A DNA stretch of 38,034 nt, taken from contig CAXXIB010000001.1 of assembly GCA_963675925.2 (NCBI GenBank), forward strand, positions 1 through 38,034, written 5' to 3'. Positions within the stretch are counted from its first letter, which is position 1; each line of letters begins with the position of its first letter. A program made the translations under genes and the position numbers. Under the pieces are notes generated by a model. That model was not told where the DNA came from and did no database searches. It saw nothing but the letters and a program-made list of their open reading frames with translations. Source of the DNA: CAXXOK01 sp963675925. Lineage in GTDB: Bacteria; Bacillota; Clostridia; Christensenellales; Aristaeellaceae. Positions 30,767 to 38,034 of the stretch are shown here, in pieces.

Positions 30767-31696
30767 TCAGGATACGCGGGTCACCATGGTGTCCGCCAGT
30801 ATCCGTAAAAACTCCGCGCGCTGGCCAAACGGCGCAAGCGCATCCTTGGCTTCGGTAACCAAACGGTCGGCTTCGCGGCGTGAGACTTCCTGGCCGTATA
30901 CGGCGGGCCAGGTCATTTTACCGCGCTGCAGATCCATGCCGGTCTGCTTGCCGAGTATTGTAGCATCCCCCTGTAAATCCAGCAAGTCATCCACGATTTG
31001 GAACGCATTTCCAAGCGCCTTGCCGTAGCTGCGGCCGGCTGCAAGCATTGCCTCGTCCGCTCCGGCAAGCATCAGCCCGGCGGTTAGCGGCGCAGTGAGC
31101 AAATCGCCGGTCTTATGCCGCTGGATATAGTGTACCATATCCTTTCTGGGCTGTGTACCCTCCAGCTTCACATCCAGTGTCTGCCCGGCGATCATGCCGC
31201 GCACGCCCGCGCAGACGGCAATCTCCGCTATCGCCTGCAGCGCATGGGGATGGCCGGACTGCAAAGCCGCTTCCAGCATGGTTTCCATGGCCAGAGAGTA
31301 GAGCCCATCCCCTGCCAGAATGGCGATATTCTCACCAAACACCAGGTGGTTGGTCGGTTTGCCGCGGCGCAGATGATCGTCATCCATGGCGGGTAGATCA
31401 TCATGAATCAGTGAATAGGTATGAATCATTTCCAGCGCGATGGCATAGGGAAGCGCCGCAGTAAAATCCTCTGCCAGCAGGTGATATGCCGCCAGTAGTA
31501 GCATCGGGCGCAGGCGTTTACCGGGCAGCAGCAGGCTGTAGCGCATGGCAGAGCAAAGCGGCTCGGGAATCACGCCATCCGCAGGCGTTTGCGATAGCAC
31601 CTCGGCATGCTGCGTTTCGCCTTTGAGCAGCGGATGCGCTGCCAGCGCGGTATTGACCGCTTGCAGGTACCCGTCATACGTCGCACGGTAGTCCAC
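30767..31696 (-). CDS. ispA: farnesyl diphosphate synthase (polyprenyl synthetase)
   Basis: Condenses isopentenyl diphosphate with allylic diphosphates to make farnesyl diphosphate. The 309-residue protein has the first aspartate-rich motif DDLPAMDDDHLRRGKPTNH, the GKRLRPML start of the fold, GQTLDV, HKTGDLL, and the second motif DDLLD in FQIVDDLLDLQG. I take GTG 31696 (DYRATYDGYL) because GGAG is 8 bases upstream; the open frame before it runs into xseB. It lies four bases after xseB in the common Firmicute order xseA-xseB-ispA. Confidence 0.95.
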   Translation of the reverse strand: MDYRATYDGYLQAVNTALAAHPLLKGETQHAEVLSQTPADGVIPEPLCSAMRYSLLLPGKRLRPMLLLAAYHLLAEDFTAALPYAIALEMIHTYSLIHDDLPAMDDDHLRRGKPTNHLVFGENIAILAGDGLYSLAMETMLEAALQSGHPHALQAIAEIAVCAGVRGMIAGQTLDVKLEGTQPRKDMVHYIQRHKTGDLLTAPLTAGLMLAGADEAMLAAGRSYGKALGNAFQIVDDLLDLQGDATILGKQTGMDLQRGKMTWPAVYGQEVSRREADRLVTEAKDALAPFGQRAEFLRILADTMVTRVS

Positions 31697-31700
31697 TTTC

Positions 31701-31964
31701 TTACTCCTGTGCCGGGTCGAGCAGAGATTCCTGCTGGGCAACAGCACTGGCAGCCTTGGCAAGCGCACCATCGCTCTGTTTGCTGACCTCGTACAGCTTG
31801 GCGGCCGCCGTTTTTAGGCGTGCATCCAGGCTTTTAGCCAGCTTGGCACCTTGTTCGTAGGCATCCATCAGCTGTTCCAGGGGCAGCTCTCCCAGCTCCA
31901 TCTTGTCTGCCAGCGCTTCCAGTGTCTGGAGATCTTCCTCAAAGCTCGGTTTTTGATTCGCCAT
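31701..31964 (-). CDS. xseB: exodeoxyribonuclease VII small subunit
   Basis: Small subunit of the ATP-independent single-strand exonuclease VII. The 87-residue, mostly helical protein shows the family core FEEDLQTLEALADKMELGELPLEQ followed by YEQGAKLAK. It begins directly after the xseA stop codon, with GGAGGA inside the xseA end, so the two are coupled and made in fixed ratio. The C-terminal third (LYEVSKQSDGALAKAAS...) is less conserved. Confidence 0.94.
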   Translation of the reverse strand: MANQKPSFEEDLQTLEALADKMELGELPLEQLMDAYEQGAKLAKSLDARLKTAAAKLYEVSKQSDGALAKAASAVAQQESLLDPAQE

Positions 31965-33176
31965 TTATTGTTCCTCCTGATGTATCCGCAGGGTTTTGGC
32001 CTCTGCGCTGCCGTCTGCAAGGGTAATGGTGAGCAGGTCATCGGGCTTGAGTGTCGCTACGCTTTGCACAGGGTGCTTCCCCCGCCGTACGATTGCATAG
32101 CCGCGCTTGAGCGTTGCTTTGGGGCTGGCAGCCGTGATGCGCACCGTCAGTTCTGACAAGGCCCGTGCTTTTTGCTCCAGTGCTTGTTTGTACAGCAAAG
32201 CCATACGCTGCGCCAATCCCTGTAAGCGTTCGGTAATCACGCCGAGCTGCTTTTCCGGCGTTTGCCGGGCAATGCGGGCTGATAGCTCCGACAGCTCGGC
32301 AGCATAGCCCGACAGCGTCATCTCGCAGGCGCGGCACATACGGGTTTGCAGCTTGTCGGTGGTTTGCAGCAGATGATCGCGCAGCGGCACTACCAGCTCG
32401 GCTGCAGCCGAGGGTGTCGGCGCGCGCAGATCGGCCACAAAATCGGAAATCGAAAAATCCGTCTCGTGTCCCACGGCGCTGACCACGGGTTTTTTGCACT
32501 TTGCAATCGCCCGTGCCAAGACCTCCTCGTTAAACTCCCAGAGATCCTCCAGGCTGCCACCGCCGCGTGCGACGATGATCACATCCACCTCCGGAAGCGT
32601 ATCCAGCGCTTCTACGGCAGCTGCAATCTCCTTGGCTGCGCCCTTTCCCTGCACCGAAACGGGATACAGGTAGAACGAGATTCCCGGATGACGCCGCCAG
32701 CCTACGCGGGTCATATCGTGGATGACCGCACCGGTTTTACTGGTGGCGATACCTACGCCCTTAGGCAGCAGCGGCAGGGGTTTTTTGAGGGCCGCATCAA
32801 ACAGGCCCTCGGCCTGCAGCTTCTTTTTCAGCGCTTCCATGCGCAGGTGAATGTCGCCAAGCCCCTCCTCCTCCATGCCATCGACATAGAATTGGTAGGA
32901 GCCGGACTTTACATATAAGCCTACGTTGCCGCGCAGGACCACTTTCATCCCATCCGATGGCCGAAACTGCAGCCCGATGGCCGCTGTACGGAACATAGCG
33001 CACTGAATGGCACTGTTCTCATCCTTGAGGGTAAAGTAAATATGCCCCGACACATGGCGTTTGAAGTTGGAAATCTCACCGCGCAGTGAAAGATTGCGCA
33101 GCATCGGGTCGCCCGCAAGCGACTTGCGGACGTACTCATTCAGTTCTCCAACCGTCAAGGTCAGGCGTGTACTCAT
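31965..33176 (-). CDS. xseA: exodeoxyribonuclease VII large subunit
   Basis: Large catalytic subunit of exonuclease VII. The 403-residue protein has an N-terminal OB-fold (LTVGELNEYVRKSL, LRNLSLRGEISNFKRHVSGHIYFTLKDENSAIQCAMF) and the nuclease domain with GVGIATSKTGAVIHDM, VDVIIVARGGGSLEDLWEFNEEVLARAI and SAVGHETDFSISDFVADLRAPTPSAAAEL. A coiled-coil-rich C-terminal part ends with LKRGYAIVR, typical of the family. I take ATG 33176 (MSTRLTLT); it overlaps the folD stop (ATGA), and the further 32 codons of open frame lie inside folD. Confidence 0.95.
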   Translation of the reverse strand: MSTRLTLTVGELNEYVRKSLAGDPMLRNLSLRGEISNFKRHVSGHIYFTLKDENSAIQCAMFRTAAIGLQFRPSDGMKVVLRGNVGLYVKSGSYQFYVDGMEEEGLGDIHLRMEALKKKLQAEGLFDAALKKPLPLLPKGVGIATSKTGAVIHDMTRVGWRRHPGISFYLYPVSVQGKGAAKEIAAAVEALDTLPEVDVIIVARGGGSLEDLWEFNEEVLARAIAKCKKPVVSAVGHETDFSISDFVADLRAPTPSAAAELVVPLRDHLLQTTDKLQTRMCRACEMTLSGYAAELSELSARIARQTPEKQLGVITERLQGLAQRMALLYKQALEQKARALSELTVRITAASPKATLKRGYAIVRRGKHPVQSVATLKPDDLLTITLADGSAEAKTLRIHQEEQ

Positions 33177-34015
33177 GAAAAGGCCTTTTCCGCAGCATCC
33201 AAGGTATTGGACATCAGCATGGCAATGGTCATACGGCCAACGCCGCCGGGCACAGGGGAAATCCAGCTGCATTTGTCCTTCACGGCTTCAAAGTCTACAT
33301 CGCCGCAGAACTTGCCGTCCACCCGGTTCATGCCCACATCCACCACGACTGCGCCGTCCTTGACCATGTCAGCGGTGATGAATTTCGGCTTGCCGATGGC
33401 TGCAACCAGTACATCTGCGCGGCGGGTATGCGCCGCCAAATCCTTGGTTCTGGAATGGCAGATGGTCACAGTCGCGTTTGCGTGCATCAATAACACTGCC
33501 ATAGGTTTGCCCACAATGTTAGAGCGCCCGACGACCACGGCATCCTTGCCCGTCAGATCAATCCCGGCGGACTTCAGCATCACCATCACGCCTTTAGGCG
33601 TGCAGGCAACAGGCCCTTTTTCGCCGCGCAGCAGCTTGCCCATGCTCACATTGTGAAAACCGTCGGCATCCTTATGAGGCACAATCATCGCCAGCGCACG
33701 TTCGGAGTCCAAATGTCCCGGCAGCGGCATCTGCACCAGAATGCCGTGAATTTTCGGGTTATCATTGGCCTCCTGTATGGCCTGCTCCAGCGCTTCCTGG
33801 GTGGTATCCTCCGGCAAACGCACGGTTTTGCTGTACAGGCCCAGCCTGGCACAGGCTTTTTCTTTATTGCCGACATACAGGTGACTGGCTGGGTCATCCC
33901 CCACCAGTATGACTTCCAATCCGGGCACCTGTCCCTTTGCAAGCATTGCGTCCACGCGTTGTTTAAGCTCCGCTTCCACCTGGGCGGACATGGCTTTGCC
34001 GTCTAAAATTTGCAT
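33173..34015 (-). CDS. folD: bifunctional methylenetetrahydrofolate dehydrogenase/cyclohydrolase
   Basis: FolD oxidises 5,10-methylene-tetrahydrofolate and hydrolyses the product to 10-formyl-tetrahydrofolate. The 280-residue protein has LKQRVDAML, the catalytic lysine region HLYVGNKEKACARLGL, GILVQMPLPGHLD, KDADGFHNVSMGKLLRG, CTPKGVMVML, the NADP-binding VVGRSNIVGKPMA, and the C-terminal SPVPGGVGRMTIAMLM. The ATG follows GGAGGGA. It overlaps the upstream Kae1-like gene by 13 bases and the downstream xseA by four, within the conserved nusB-folD-xseA block. Confidence 0.96.
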   Translation of the reverse strand: MQILDGKAMSAQVEAELKQRVDAMLAKGQVPGLEVILVGDDPASHLYVGNKEKACARLGLYSKTVRLPEDTTQEALEQAIQEANDNPKIHGILVQMPLPGHLDSERALAMIVPHKDADGFHNVSMGKLLRGEKGPVACTPKGVMVMLKSAGIDLTGKDAVVVGRSNIVGKPMAVLLMHANATVTICHSRTKDLAAHTRRADVLVAAIGKPKFITADMVKDGAVVVDVGMNRVDGKFCGDVDFEAVKDKCSWISPVPGGVGRMTIAMLMSNTLDAAEKAFS

Positions 34016-34971
34016 GGCAATCCCTCCATTTCTAATCGTTTACGCATCCCGTAGCGGGCGACACCCGCCGCGTTATCGGACGCATAGTCGCGCTTGCCAA
34101 ACACCACATTGGCGTGGCAGCCGCGTTTCTTGAGTCTCGTTGGAATCCAGTCCCGCAGCAATGTGGACGAGGCCACACCGCCGACGATGAGCACGGTCTT
34201 CGCCTGCGTTTCCAAGCATGCGGCGTCGATCATCCGTGCCGTAGTACGGGCAAGCAGATCAAACACTTCCGCCGCAACGGTCTCCGGTGTAAACGCCTTT
34301 GCCTCCAGCCAGCGCTTGACCTGGGTCTCCGCGCCGGACAGGTGACAATCCCTGTCCCTTCGCGCCATGCTCACCGGCAGTCTTGCCTCGGCATGCCCCT
34401 GCATAGCCAGCTGCTCCAGCGGTGCGCCTGCGGGGAATGTCATCCCCAGCTGTACTCCAATGCGGTCAATCAGCTGCCCGGCATGGATATCTTGCGATTG
34501 CCCAAGGGGCGTGACTGTTTCATGGTCGCAGTGCAGGGTCTCGGTCGTGCCTCCGGAGATATGCAAGGCCACAAACGGCCCATCAATCGGCGGATTACCG
34601 ATCATCCCCGCCAGAATATGCCCCATCTGGTGCGTGGTTTCATACAGCGGTACCTGTAAAATGCTGGCAAGCGTTTGGCCAATCGTACGTCCCACAGTGA
34701 ACACGGGCATGTAGCTGTCTTCCCGGTCTCTGGGCGCTGCCGACACCGCAACCGCCGTAATATCGGCATCCCCGGCCTCTGCCATCAGCTGCTGCGTGAG
34801 CGCCGGCAGTTGCTTTAAGTGTGCAAAAACGGCCTCGCTTTGGCGCAGGCCGCAGGTTCCCGGTTGCACTGGGAGCAGCTTTCGTTGAAAGCCGATGATA
34901 TTGCCGTTTTCGTCTGCGATGGCCGCAGACGTGGTGTAACAGCTGGTATCAAGCCCGATCGCTGCCCTCAT
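34003..34971 (-). CDS. Kae1/TsaD-like protein (ASKHA fold), probably a paralogue of TsaD
   Basis: A 322-residue protein of the Kae1/TsaD (sialoglycoprotein-endopeptidase-like) family. TsaD itself makes the t6A modification of tRNA. Here the N-terminal phosphate motif is GLDTSCYTTSAAI, instead of G(I)ETSCDETxxA; HQMGH keeps the HxxxH metal pair; SGGTTETL replaces SGGHTxL; the DDAAGEA(F)DK block is altered to DIHAGQLIDRIG; and GGVASS replaces GGVxxN. The family fold is clear but several active-site positions differ, so it may bind nucleotide and metal without TsaD activity. The start is ATG 34971, overlapping nusB by 23 bases; the open frame further upstream lies in nusB. Placement between nusB and folD suggests a housekeeping role. 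Confidence 0.82.
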   Translation of the reverse strand: MRAAIGLDTSCYTTSAAIADENGNIIGFQRKLLPVQPGTCGLRQSEAVFAHLKQLPALTQQLMAEAGDADITAVAVSAAPRDREDSYMPVFTVGRTIGQTLASILQVPLYETTHQMGHILAGMIGNPPIDGPFVALHISGGTTETLHCDHETVTPLGQSQDIHAGQLIDRIGVQLGMTFPAGAPLEQLAMQGHAEARLPVSMARRDRDCHLSGAETQVKRWLEAKAFTPETVAAEVFDLLARTTARMIDAACLETQAKTVLIVGGVASSTLLRDWIPTRLKKRGCHANVVFGKRDYASDNAAGVARYGMRKRLEMEGLPCKF

Positions 34972-35398
34972 GCTCAACACCCTTTCGCTTGCCGCGCTGA
35001 ATTGCGCCCAGAACGCCGTTGATATAGCGGCCGCTCTTGGGTTCGGAGTAGCGCTCGGCCATCTCCATCGCTTCACTGATGGAAACGTTGTCGGGTACAT
35101 CTGCGCGGTATAAAAGTTCGTACACCGCCAACCGCAAAATACTTAAGTCCACACGCGGCACACGCTCAAGTGTCCACTCGCCGCTGGAATGCTCGGCAAT
35201 CAGGCCGTCAATCTCCTGCTGATGTTCCAGCATACCGGATAAAACATCGTCGATGAACACCTGATCATCGCCGGAAGGCATCCCTTTTCCTCTTAGCTGT
35301 TCGTATACCAGGGCCACGGCGCTTTCGCCGGTGTCTCCCCCGCATGAACGCTGATAGGCAAGCTGCATCGCAGCCTGCCTGGCTACCGAACGCGCCAT
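34949..35398 (-). CDS. nusB: transcription antitermination factor NusB
   Basis: NusB with NusE binds boxA in rRNA leaders and aids antitermination. The 149-residue all-helical protein shows SVARQAAMQLAYQ at the start, DDQVFIDDVLSGMLEHQQEIDGLI, the core WTLERVPRVDLSILRLAVYELLY, then VSISEAMEMAERYSEPKSGRYINGVLGAI. The C-terminal tail is short and basic-acidic. The gene has overlap with the Kae1-like gene downstream and follows the Asp23/AmaP/DUF2273 cluster by 22 bases, a neighbourhood common in Clostridia. Confidence 0.95.
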   Translation of the reverse strand: MARSVARQAAMQLAYQRSCGGDTGESAVALVYEQLRGKGMPSGDDQVFIDDVLSGMLEHQQEIDGLIAEHSSGEWTLERVPRVDLSILRLAVYELLYRADVPDNVSISEAMEMAERYSEPKSGRYINGVLGAIQRGKRKGVEHEGSDRA

Positions 35399-35420
35399 GC
35401 GCTACACTCCGTTTCCAACA

Positions 35421-35651
35421 TCATTCGCCCTTAGGCGGAAAGATTTTATTGATAAATTTCTTGATTCCCACAATTTTTTGGTTGTTGGAGCCAAACAGAT
35501 ACCCTACCGCAAAAAACAGGGAAATAACCAGCGTTCTCCAAAACCCCAGGAATAAAAGCATCAGTGCAAGCGCTACGCCGCAAAGACCGATCAGCCAGCC
35601 ACAGTGCTTGGTGCCTATCGTCAGCCATTTGGATTGCTCTTCGTTTGCCAT
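35421..35651 (-). CDS. small membrane protein, DUF2273 family
   Basis: A 76-residue protein with two hydrophobic spans (about 17-37, CGWLIGLCGVALALMLLFLG, and 38-55, RTLVISLFFAVGYLFGS) joined by a short turn, then KKFINKIFPPKGE. This layout and its position between amaP and nusB match the DUF2273 small integral membrane family that accompanies Asp23 in Firmicutes. It begins immediately after the amaP stop. It may help anchor Asp23 to the membrane, by association. Confidence 0.85.
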   Translation of the reverse strand: MANEEQSKWLTIGTKHCGWLIGLCGVALALMLLFLGFWRTLVISLFFAVGYLFGSNNQKIVGIKKFINKIFPPKGE

Positions 35652-36521
35652 TTACACGTCCTCCTTCTCGTGCGGGTCGCCGGTTTTAGGCGCCGCAGCC
35701 TTTTTCTTCGTCGTCTTAGGCTGTTTTTCCTTTTCAGGTTCAGCCTGATCTGTATTTTCGTCTGTCACCGTAGCCGCCGCTTCGGCCGTTTCCTCTTCAT
35801 GCGCTTCCCCTTTTTTGCGGAAAATGCGCTGGTGAAGAGCTTCCTTTTCATCCTCGGGCAGCTTGGGGGCTGCGTCAGACTTGATGGCTTTCTGCACGGC
35901 ATCGTTAAGGCGGTCTACCATGCGGCCCGCTTTTTCCACCGCGTCCACATCGGCTACGAGTTCATTGCCCTTTTCCGTGTGCAGTTTGGGGCCGGAGCCG
36001 GCCGTCGTATCGACAAACACGCGCACTTCTTTGACTTCCACGCCGGAGCACGAGGTAATGTACTGCCGGGTTTGCCGTTGCAGCGCGCTGACAATCATGG
36101 GGATGTTCACACCATTTTCCAAAAGAACACGAACGGAGACAATCACGCCGTCCTTGGTGTGCGAAATCTTGGTGCTGGTGACTTTCAGCTCGTCGTTCAT
36201 ATCGACAACTTTTTTCACCATATTCTCCATGGCGTTCATGGAGATGTTCAAATCACCATACTCCGTATGCTGGAGAATAAAGCCTTTCTCCTTATTGGAG
36301 CGGAACATCGCCGCCACACCGCGCAGGCCCAATAGCAAAAGCACCAAGGCGATCGCCGCTAGCAACACATGCTGCCAGAACGTGAACGGGCCTTCCAGAA
36401 AGGTCGTATCCAGCTCAAAGGGAAAGATGCCAACGCCGTATACAAACAGGCCAATCCCAAGAAGCGTCAGTATAAGCCCCGCAAGCCCGGTGAGCACACG
36501 GTCGAAAAACGTTCGTTTCAT
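35652..36521 (-). CDS. amaP: alkaline shock response membrane anchor protein AmaP
   Basis: AmaP anchors the envelope-stress protein Asp23 to the cytoplasmic membrane. The 289-residue protein has two N-terminal spans (about 9-30, VLTGLAGLILTLLGIGLFVYG, and 45-67, FWQHVLLAAIALVLLLLGLRGV) and an Asp23-like cytoplasmic domain (about 85-185, FILQHTEYGDLNISMNAMENMVKKVV... to VKEVRVFVDT). The tail (about 225-289) is highly charged and low in complexity, ending with KTTKKKAAAPKTGD and acidic residues. I take ATG 36521 (MKRTFFDR), with GGAGG 8 bases upstream; the ATG at 36536 is part of that site. It follows asp23 by 73 bases containing a hairpin. Confidence 0.9.
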   Translation of the reverse strand: MKRTFFDRVLTGLAGLILTLLGIGLFVYGVGIFPFELDTTFLEGPFTFWQHVLLAAIALVLLLLGLRGVAAMFRSNKEKGFILQHTEYGDLNISMNAMENMVKKVVDMNDELKVTSTKISHTKDGVIVSVRVLLENGVNIPMIVSALQRQTRQYITSCSGVEVKEVRVFVDTTAGSGPKLHTEKGNELVADVDAVEKAGRMVDRLNDAVQKAIKSDAAPKLPEDEKEALHQRIFRKKGEAHEEETAEAAATVTDENTDQAEPEKEKQPKTTKKKAAAPKTGDPHEKEDV

Positions 36522-36558
36522 ATAGTAGTCCTCCATGCCTGTAAACAGGCAAAACGCA

Positions 36559-36589
36559 AACCCAAAAGGATAGGAAGTCCCTTTGGGTT
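36559..36589 (-). terminator. hairpin between asp23 and amaP, possible partial terminator
   Basis: AACCCAAA pairs with TTTGGGTT, with further G-C pairs inside. On the minus strand it lies just after the asp23 stop and is followed by a poor T-tract (GCGTTTTGCC), so readthrough is likely. It could make asp23 more abundant than amaP. Confidence 0.4.
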
Positions 36590-36594
36590 CATCG

Positions 36595-37326
36595 TTATTG
36601 TTGTGCTTCCTCGCCCGCGTCCTGTTTAGGCGCGGCGGGTTTTTTAGCTGCCCTGGGTTTGGCTGCGGCCCGGGTCCGCTTCTTTTTGGGTGCGGGTGCC
36701 GGTTTTTTGTCCTCAGCTGCAGGTTCCGCTTTCACGGTTTCTTCCGCTTTGGCGGGGGTTTTTTCTGCAGCGGGTTTCTTGACTTCAGCAGGCTTCTTCG
36801 TTTCGGCCGCCTTGTCTTCTTTCGCCGGTTTCCCCGCTTTTTCCGGCTGTATGTCCTCAGGCTTATCGTCCGGCTTCGCGTCAGGCGCAGGGGCTGGGAT
36901 ATCGGCAAGCCTTGCGTTTTCCAGATAAGTTTCCTCTTCCAGTTTTTCCTTTTCAAAGCTCACGCCGTTAACATGCACATCCACCCGGACAACATGCAAA
37001 CCGGTCATGGTTTCAATGGCTTTGCGTACGCTGTCTTGTACGTCTTTGGCGGCAACCTGAATCGGCGTGCCGTATTCCACGATCACATACAAATCCACCG
37101 ACGCTTCCTCCGCGCCGATTTCAACCTTTACGCCTTTGCGGATGTTTCTGGAACGAATAAAAACGTCCGAAAACCCTCCGCCGGAGCACATGCCTGCAAT
37201 GCCTTCCACCTCATTGGCGGCGACGCCGGCAATTATGGCGATGACTTCGTTAGCATATGTTATGGTGCCTGTGGAATCAGCCTCCGTGGTAATGCTGACG
37301 GGCAGCGAGTCTTTTTTCGAGGCCAT
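36595..37326 (-). CDS. Asp23/Gls24 family envelope stress response protein with a long basic tail
   Basis: Asp23 proteins form an abundant layer at the membrane under alkaline or envelope stress. The Asp23 domain is residues 1-125 or so: GTITYANEVIAIIAGVAANEVEGIAGM, then RKGVKVEIGAEEASVDLYVIVEYGTPI and a helix ending VHVNGVSFEKEK. The following 110 residues are unusual: a low-complexity Lys/Ala/Pro/Glu tail (PEKAGKPAKEDKAAETKKPAE...) ending in a strongly basic, histone-H1-like stretch (KKKRTRAAAKPRAAKKPAAPK). The usual family length is about 120-180. The start is ATG 37326 with AAGGAGG; the longer open frame passes the promoter. It heads the asp23-amaP-DUF2273-nusB cluster with a good sigma-A promoter. 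Confidence 0.9.
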   Translation of the reverse strand: MASKKDSLPVSITTEADSTGTITYANEVIAIIAGVAANEVEGIAGMCSGGGFSDVFIRSRNIRKGVKVEIGAEEASVDLYVIVEYGTPIQVAAKDVQDSVRKAIETMTGLHVVRVDVHVNGVSFEKEKLEEETYLENARLADIPAPAPDAKPDDKPEDIQPEKAGKPAKEDKAAETKKPAEVKKPAAEKTPAKAEETVKAEPAAEDKKPAPAPKKKRTRAAAKPRAAKKPAAPKQDAGEEAQQ

Positions 37327-37362
37327 GCCTACACCTCCTTGGGTAGTGGGGTACCATGCGTT

Positions 37363-37391
37363 ATTATAGCAGAAGCCGCGCCGTTTGACAA
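37363..37391 (-). promoter_or_regulatory. sigma-A promoter of the asp23 cluster
   Basis: TTGTCA (37391-37386) and a perfect TATAAT (37368-37363) on the minus strand are 17 bases apart, with AAGGAGG before the start codon. Confidence 0.78.
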
Positions 37392-37423
37392 TTGATTTGC
37401 CCCAGTCGCAGCGCGCCGCCGCG

Positions 37424-37452
37424 TTGACAGGCCTGCCGCCTTTCCGTATAAT
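37424..37452 (+). promoter_or_regulatory. perfect-consensus sigma-A promoter on the plus strand
   Basis: TTGACA (37424-37429), a 17-base spacer and TATAAT (37447-37452): both boxes and spacing are exact. Transcription would run 160 bases before the SH3-domain gene; I see no terminator in between and no other gene. Confidence 0.75.
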
Positions 37453-37539
37453 CAAGCCACAGATACAAAGCCAAACCAAGCAAGCAGCATAGTTACACCA
37501 AAAAGCCTGCGCAGGGCAGCCCGCAACATTCGATATCTA

Positions 37540-37568
37540 TTGATTTTCCGGCGCAACAAGGCTATGAT
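37540..37568 (+). promoter_or_regulatory. second promoter of the SH3-domain gene
   Basis: TTGATT (37540-37545) and TATGAT (37563-37568) are 17 bases apart, 49 bases before the start codon. AAGGAGG follows at 37599-37605. Confidence 0.6.
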
Positions 37569-37616
37569 AAAGCATAGAGAGTTGATAGTAAGCCGTATAA
37601 GGAGGCTAGGGTCGAT

Positions 37617-38034
37617 ATGAAGAAAAGTTTTGCGTTCATCTTCGCCGTGCTGATACTTATCAGCATCGCCACGGTATCCTTGGCATATACGACGATGTAC
37701 GTGTACACCTCCAATGGAAAACCGCTGAACATGCGCAACGCGCCCAGCATTATCGGGTCGATTATGACACAGATTCCAAACGGCGCGGCTGTACGCATCA
37801 ACGATGCCTACGACGACACCTGGTATTCCGTGTCCTATAACGGCTACACCGGCTATTCCATGGCACGGTACTTTACCTCCGGCTGGTCGACACCGACTCC
37901 CGTTCCTACGCTGTGCCCGGCCCCGACGATAACCCCAACCCCTACGCCCACAGGCGCATTCCCCAATGATATCTTTTTCGGGTTCCAGCCCGTGTATTAC
38001 AAAGCGCTGGTGCGGCCCAGCAACCCCGCAGGGT
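37617..38034 (+). CDS. secreted SH3-domain protein, 5' part (cut by the right edge)
   Basis: The first 139 residues are present and the frame is open to the end of the window. A signal peptide (MKKSFAFIFAVLILISIATVSLA) is followed by a bacterial SH3-like domain (about 28-88: YVYTSNGKPLNMRNAPS, then GAAVRINDAYDDTWYSVSYNGYTGYSMARYF), which in this kind of protein binds cell-wall peptides. A Pro/Thr-rich linker comes next (about 95-118, TPTPVPT ... TPTPTPTG) and the beginning of another domain (FPNDIFFGFQPVYYKAL). The linker type is typical of Clostridia extracellular modular proteins. Start ATG follows AAGGAGG. The missing C-terminal part may hold a hydrolase or binding domain, which cannot be told here. 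Confidence 0.8.
   Translation, partial: MKKSFAFIFAVLILISIATVSLAYTTMYVYTSNGKPLNMRNAPSIIGSIMTQIPNGAAVRINDAYDDTWYSVSYNGYTGYSMARYFTSGWSTPTPVPTLCPAPTITPTPTPTGAFPNDIFFGFQPVYYKALVRPSNPAG

Overview
The window reads as a chromosomal segment of a low-to-mid GC, Gram-positive bacterium of the Bacillota, most likely class Clostridia. The evidence is the gene content and order (Asp23/AmaP/DUF2273 beside nusB-folD-xseA-xseB-ispA, CggR with glycolytic genes, a dimeric glycyl-tRNA synthetase, GerMN lipoproteins, a MsmX-type sugar ATPase), consensus sigma-A promoters and strong AGGAGG-type ribosome binding sites. No insertion sequence, prophage, CRISPR array or tRNA gene was seen. The assignment to a class is inference; no 16S sequence is present.

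Layout, left to right. Positions 1-750 hold the 5' part of tmRNA (minus strand, running off the left edge) behind smpB. A divergent promoter region follows, with one palindromic -35 box that can serve both sides, then proA and a two-gene ABC exporter (+). A bidirectional terminator separates these from the tldD-tldE peptidase pair (-). Next come an orphan msmX-type sugar ABC ATPase (+), a hairpin-rich leader with a terminator, and a bacterial sn-glycerol-1-phosphate dehydrogenase (+). A small ribbon-helix-helix regulator (-) has a palindromic operator in its own promoter. A uronate catabolic divergon follows (uxaA - / uxaC +) with mirrored cre/LacI-type operators, then glycyl-tRNA synthetase (+).

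Positions 15.1-19.9 kb carry an OmpR-type response regulator, a histidine kinase and two GerMN-domain lipoproteins (-), an arrangement resembling actinobacterial MtrA-MtrB-LpqB. Divergent from it is an octopine/nopaline-dehydrogenase-family gene (+) preceded by a strongly structured leader that looks like a riboswitch with a terminator. A leaderless-type GH5 glycosidase (+) follows.

From 22.5 kb to 37.3 kb every gene is on the minus strand. Read in the transcribed direction the order is asp23-amaP-DUF2273-nusB-(Kae1-like)-folD-xseA-xseB-ispA-(divergent PAP2)-(DUF6106-like)-nifS-thiI, then cggR-pgk-tpiA-gpmI. The first part is tightly packed, often with overlapping genes, and looks like a housekeeping superoperon. 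The glycolytic part has its own CggR promoter and a near-perfect tandem CggR operator, but gapA and eno are absent. The right edge contains tandem promoters and the 5' end of a secreted SH3-domain protein (+).

The most interesting signals are the unidentified leader RNA at about 20014-20169, the attenuator-like leader before egsA, the MtrAB-LpqB-like signalling operon with a kinase lacking a normal start codon, the RHH regulator with an unusual C-terminal half and visible operator, the Kae1/TsaD paralogue with altered active-site motifs, and the histone-H1-like tail on Asp23.
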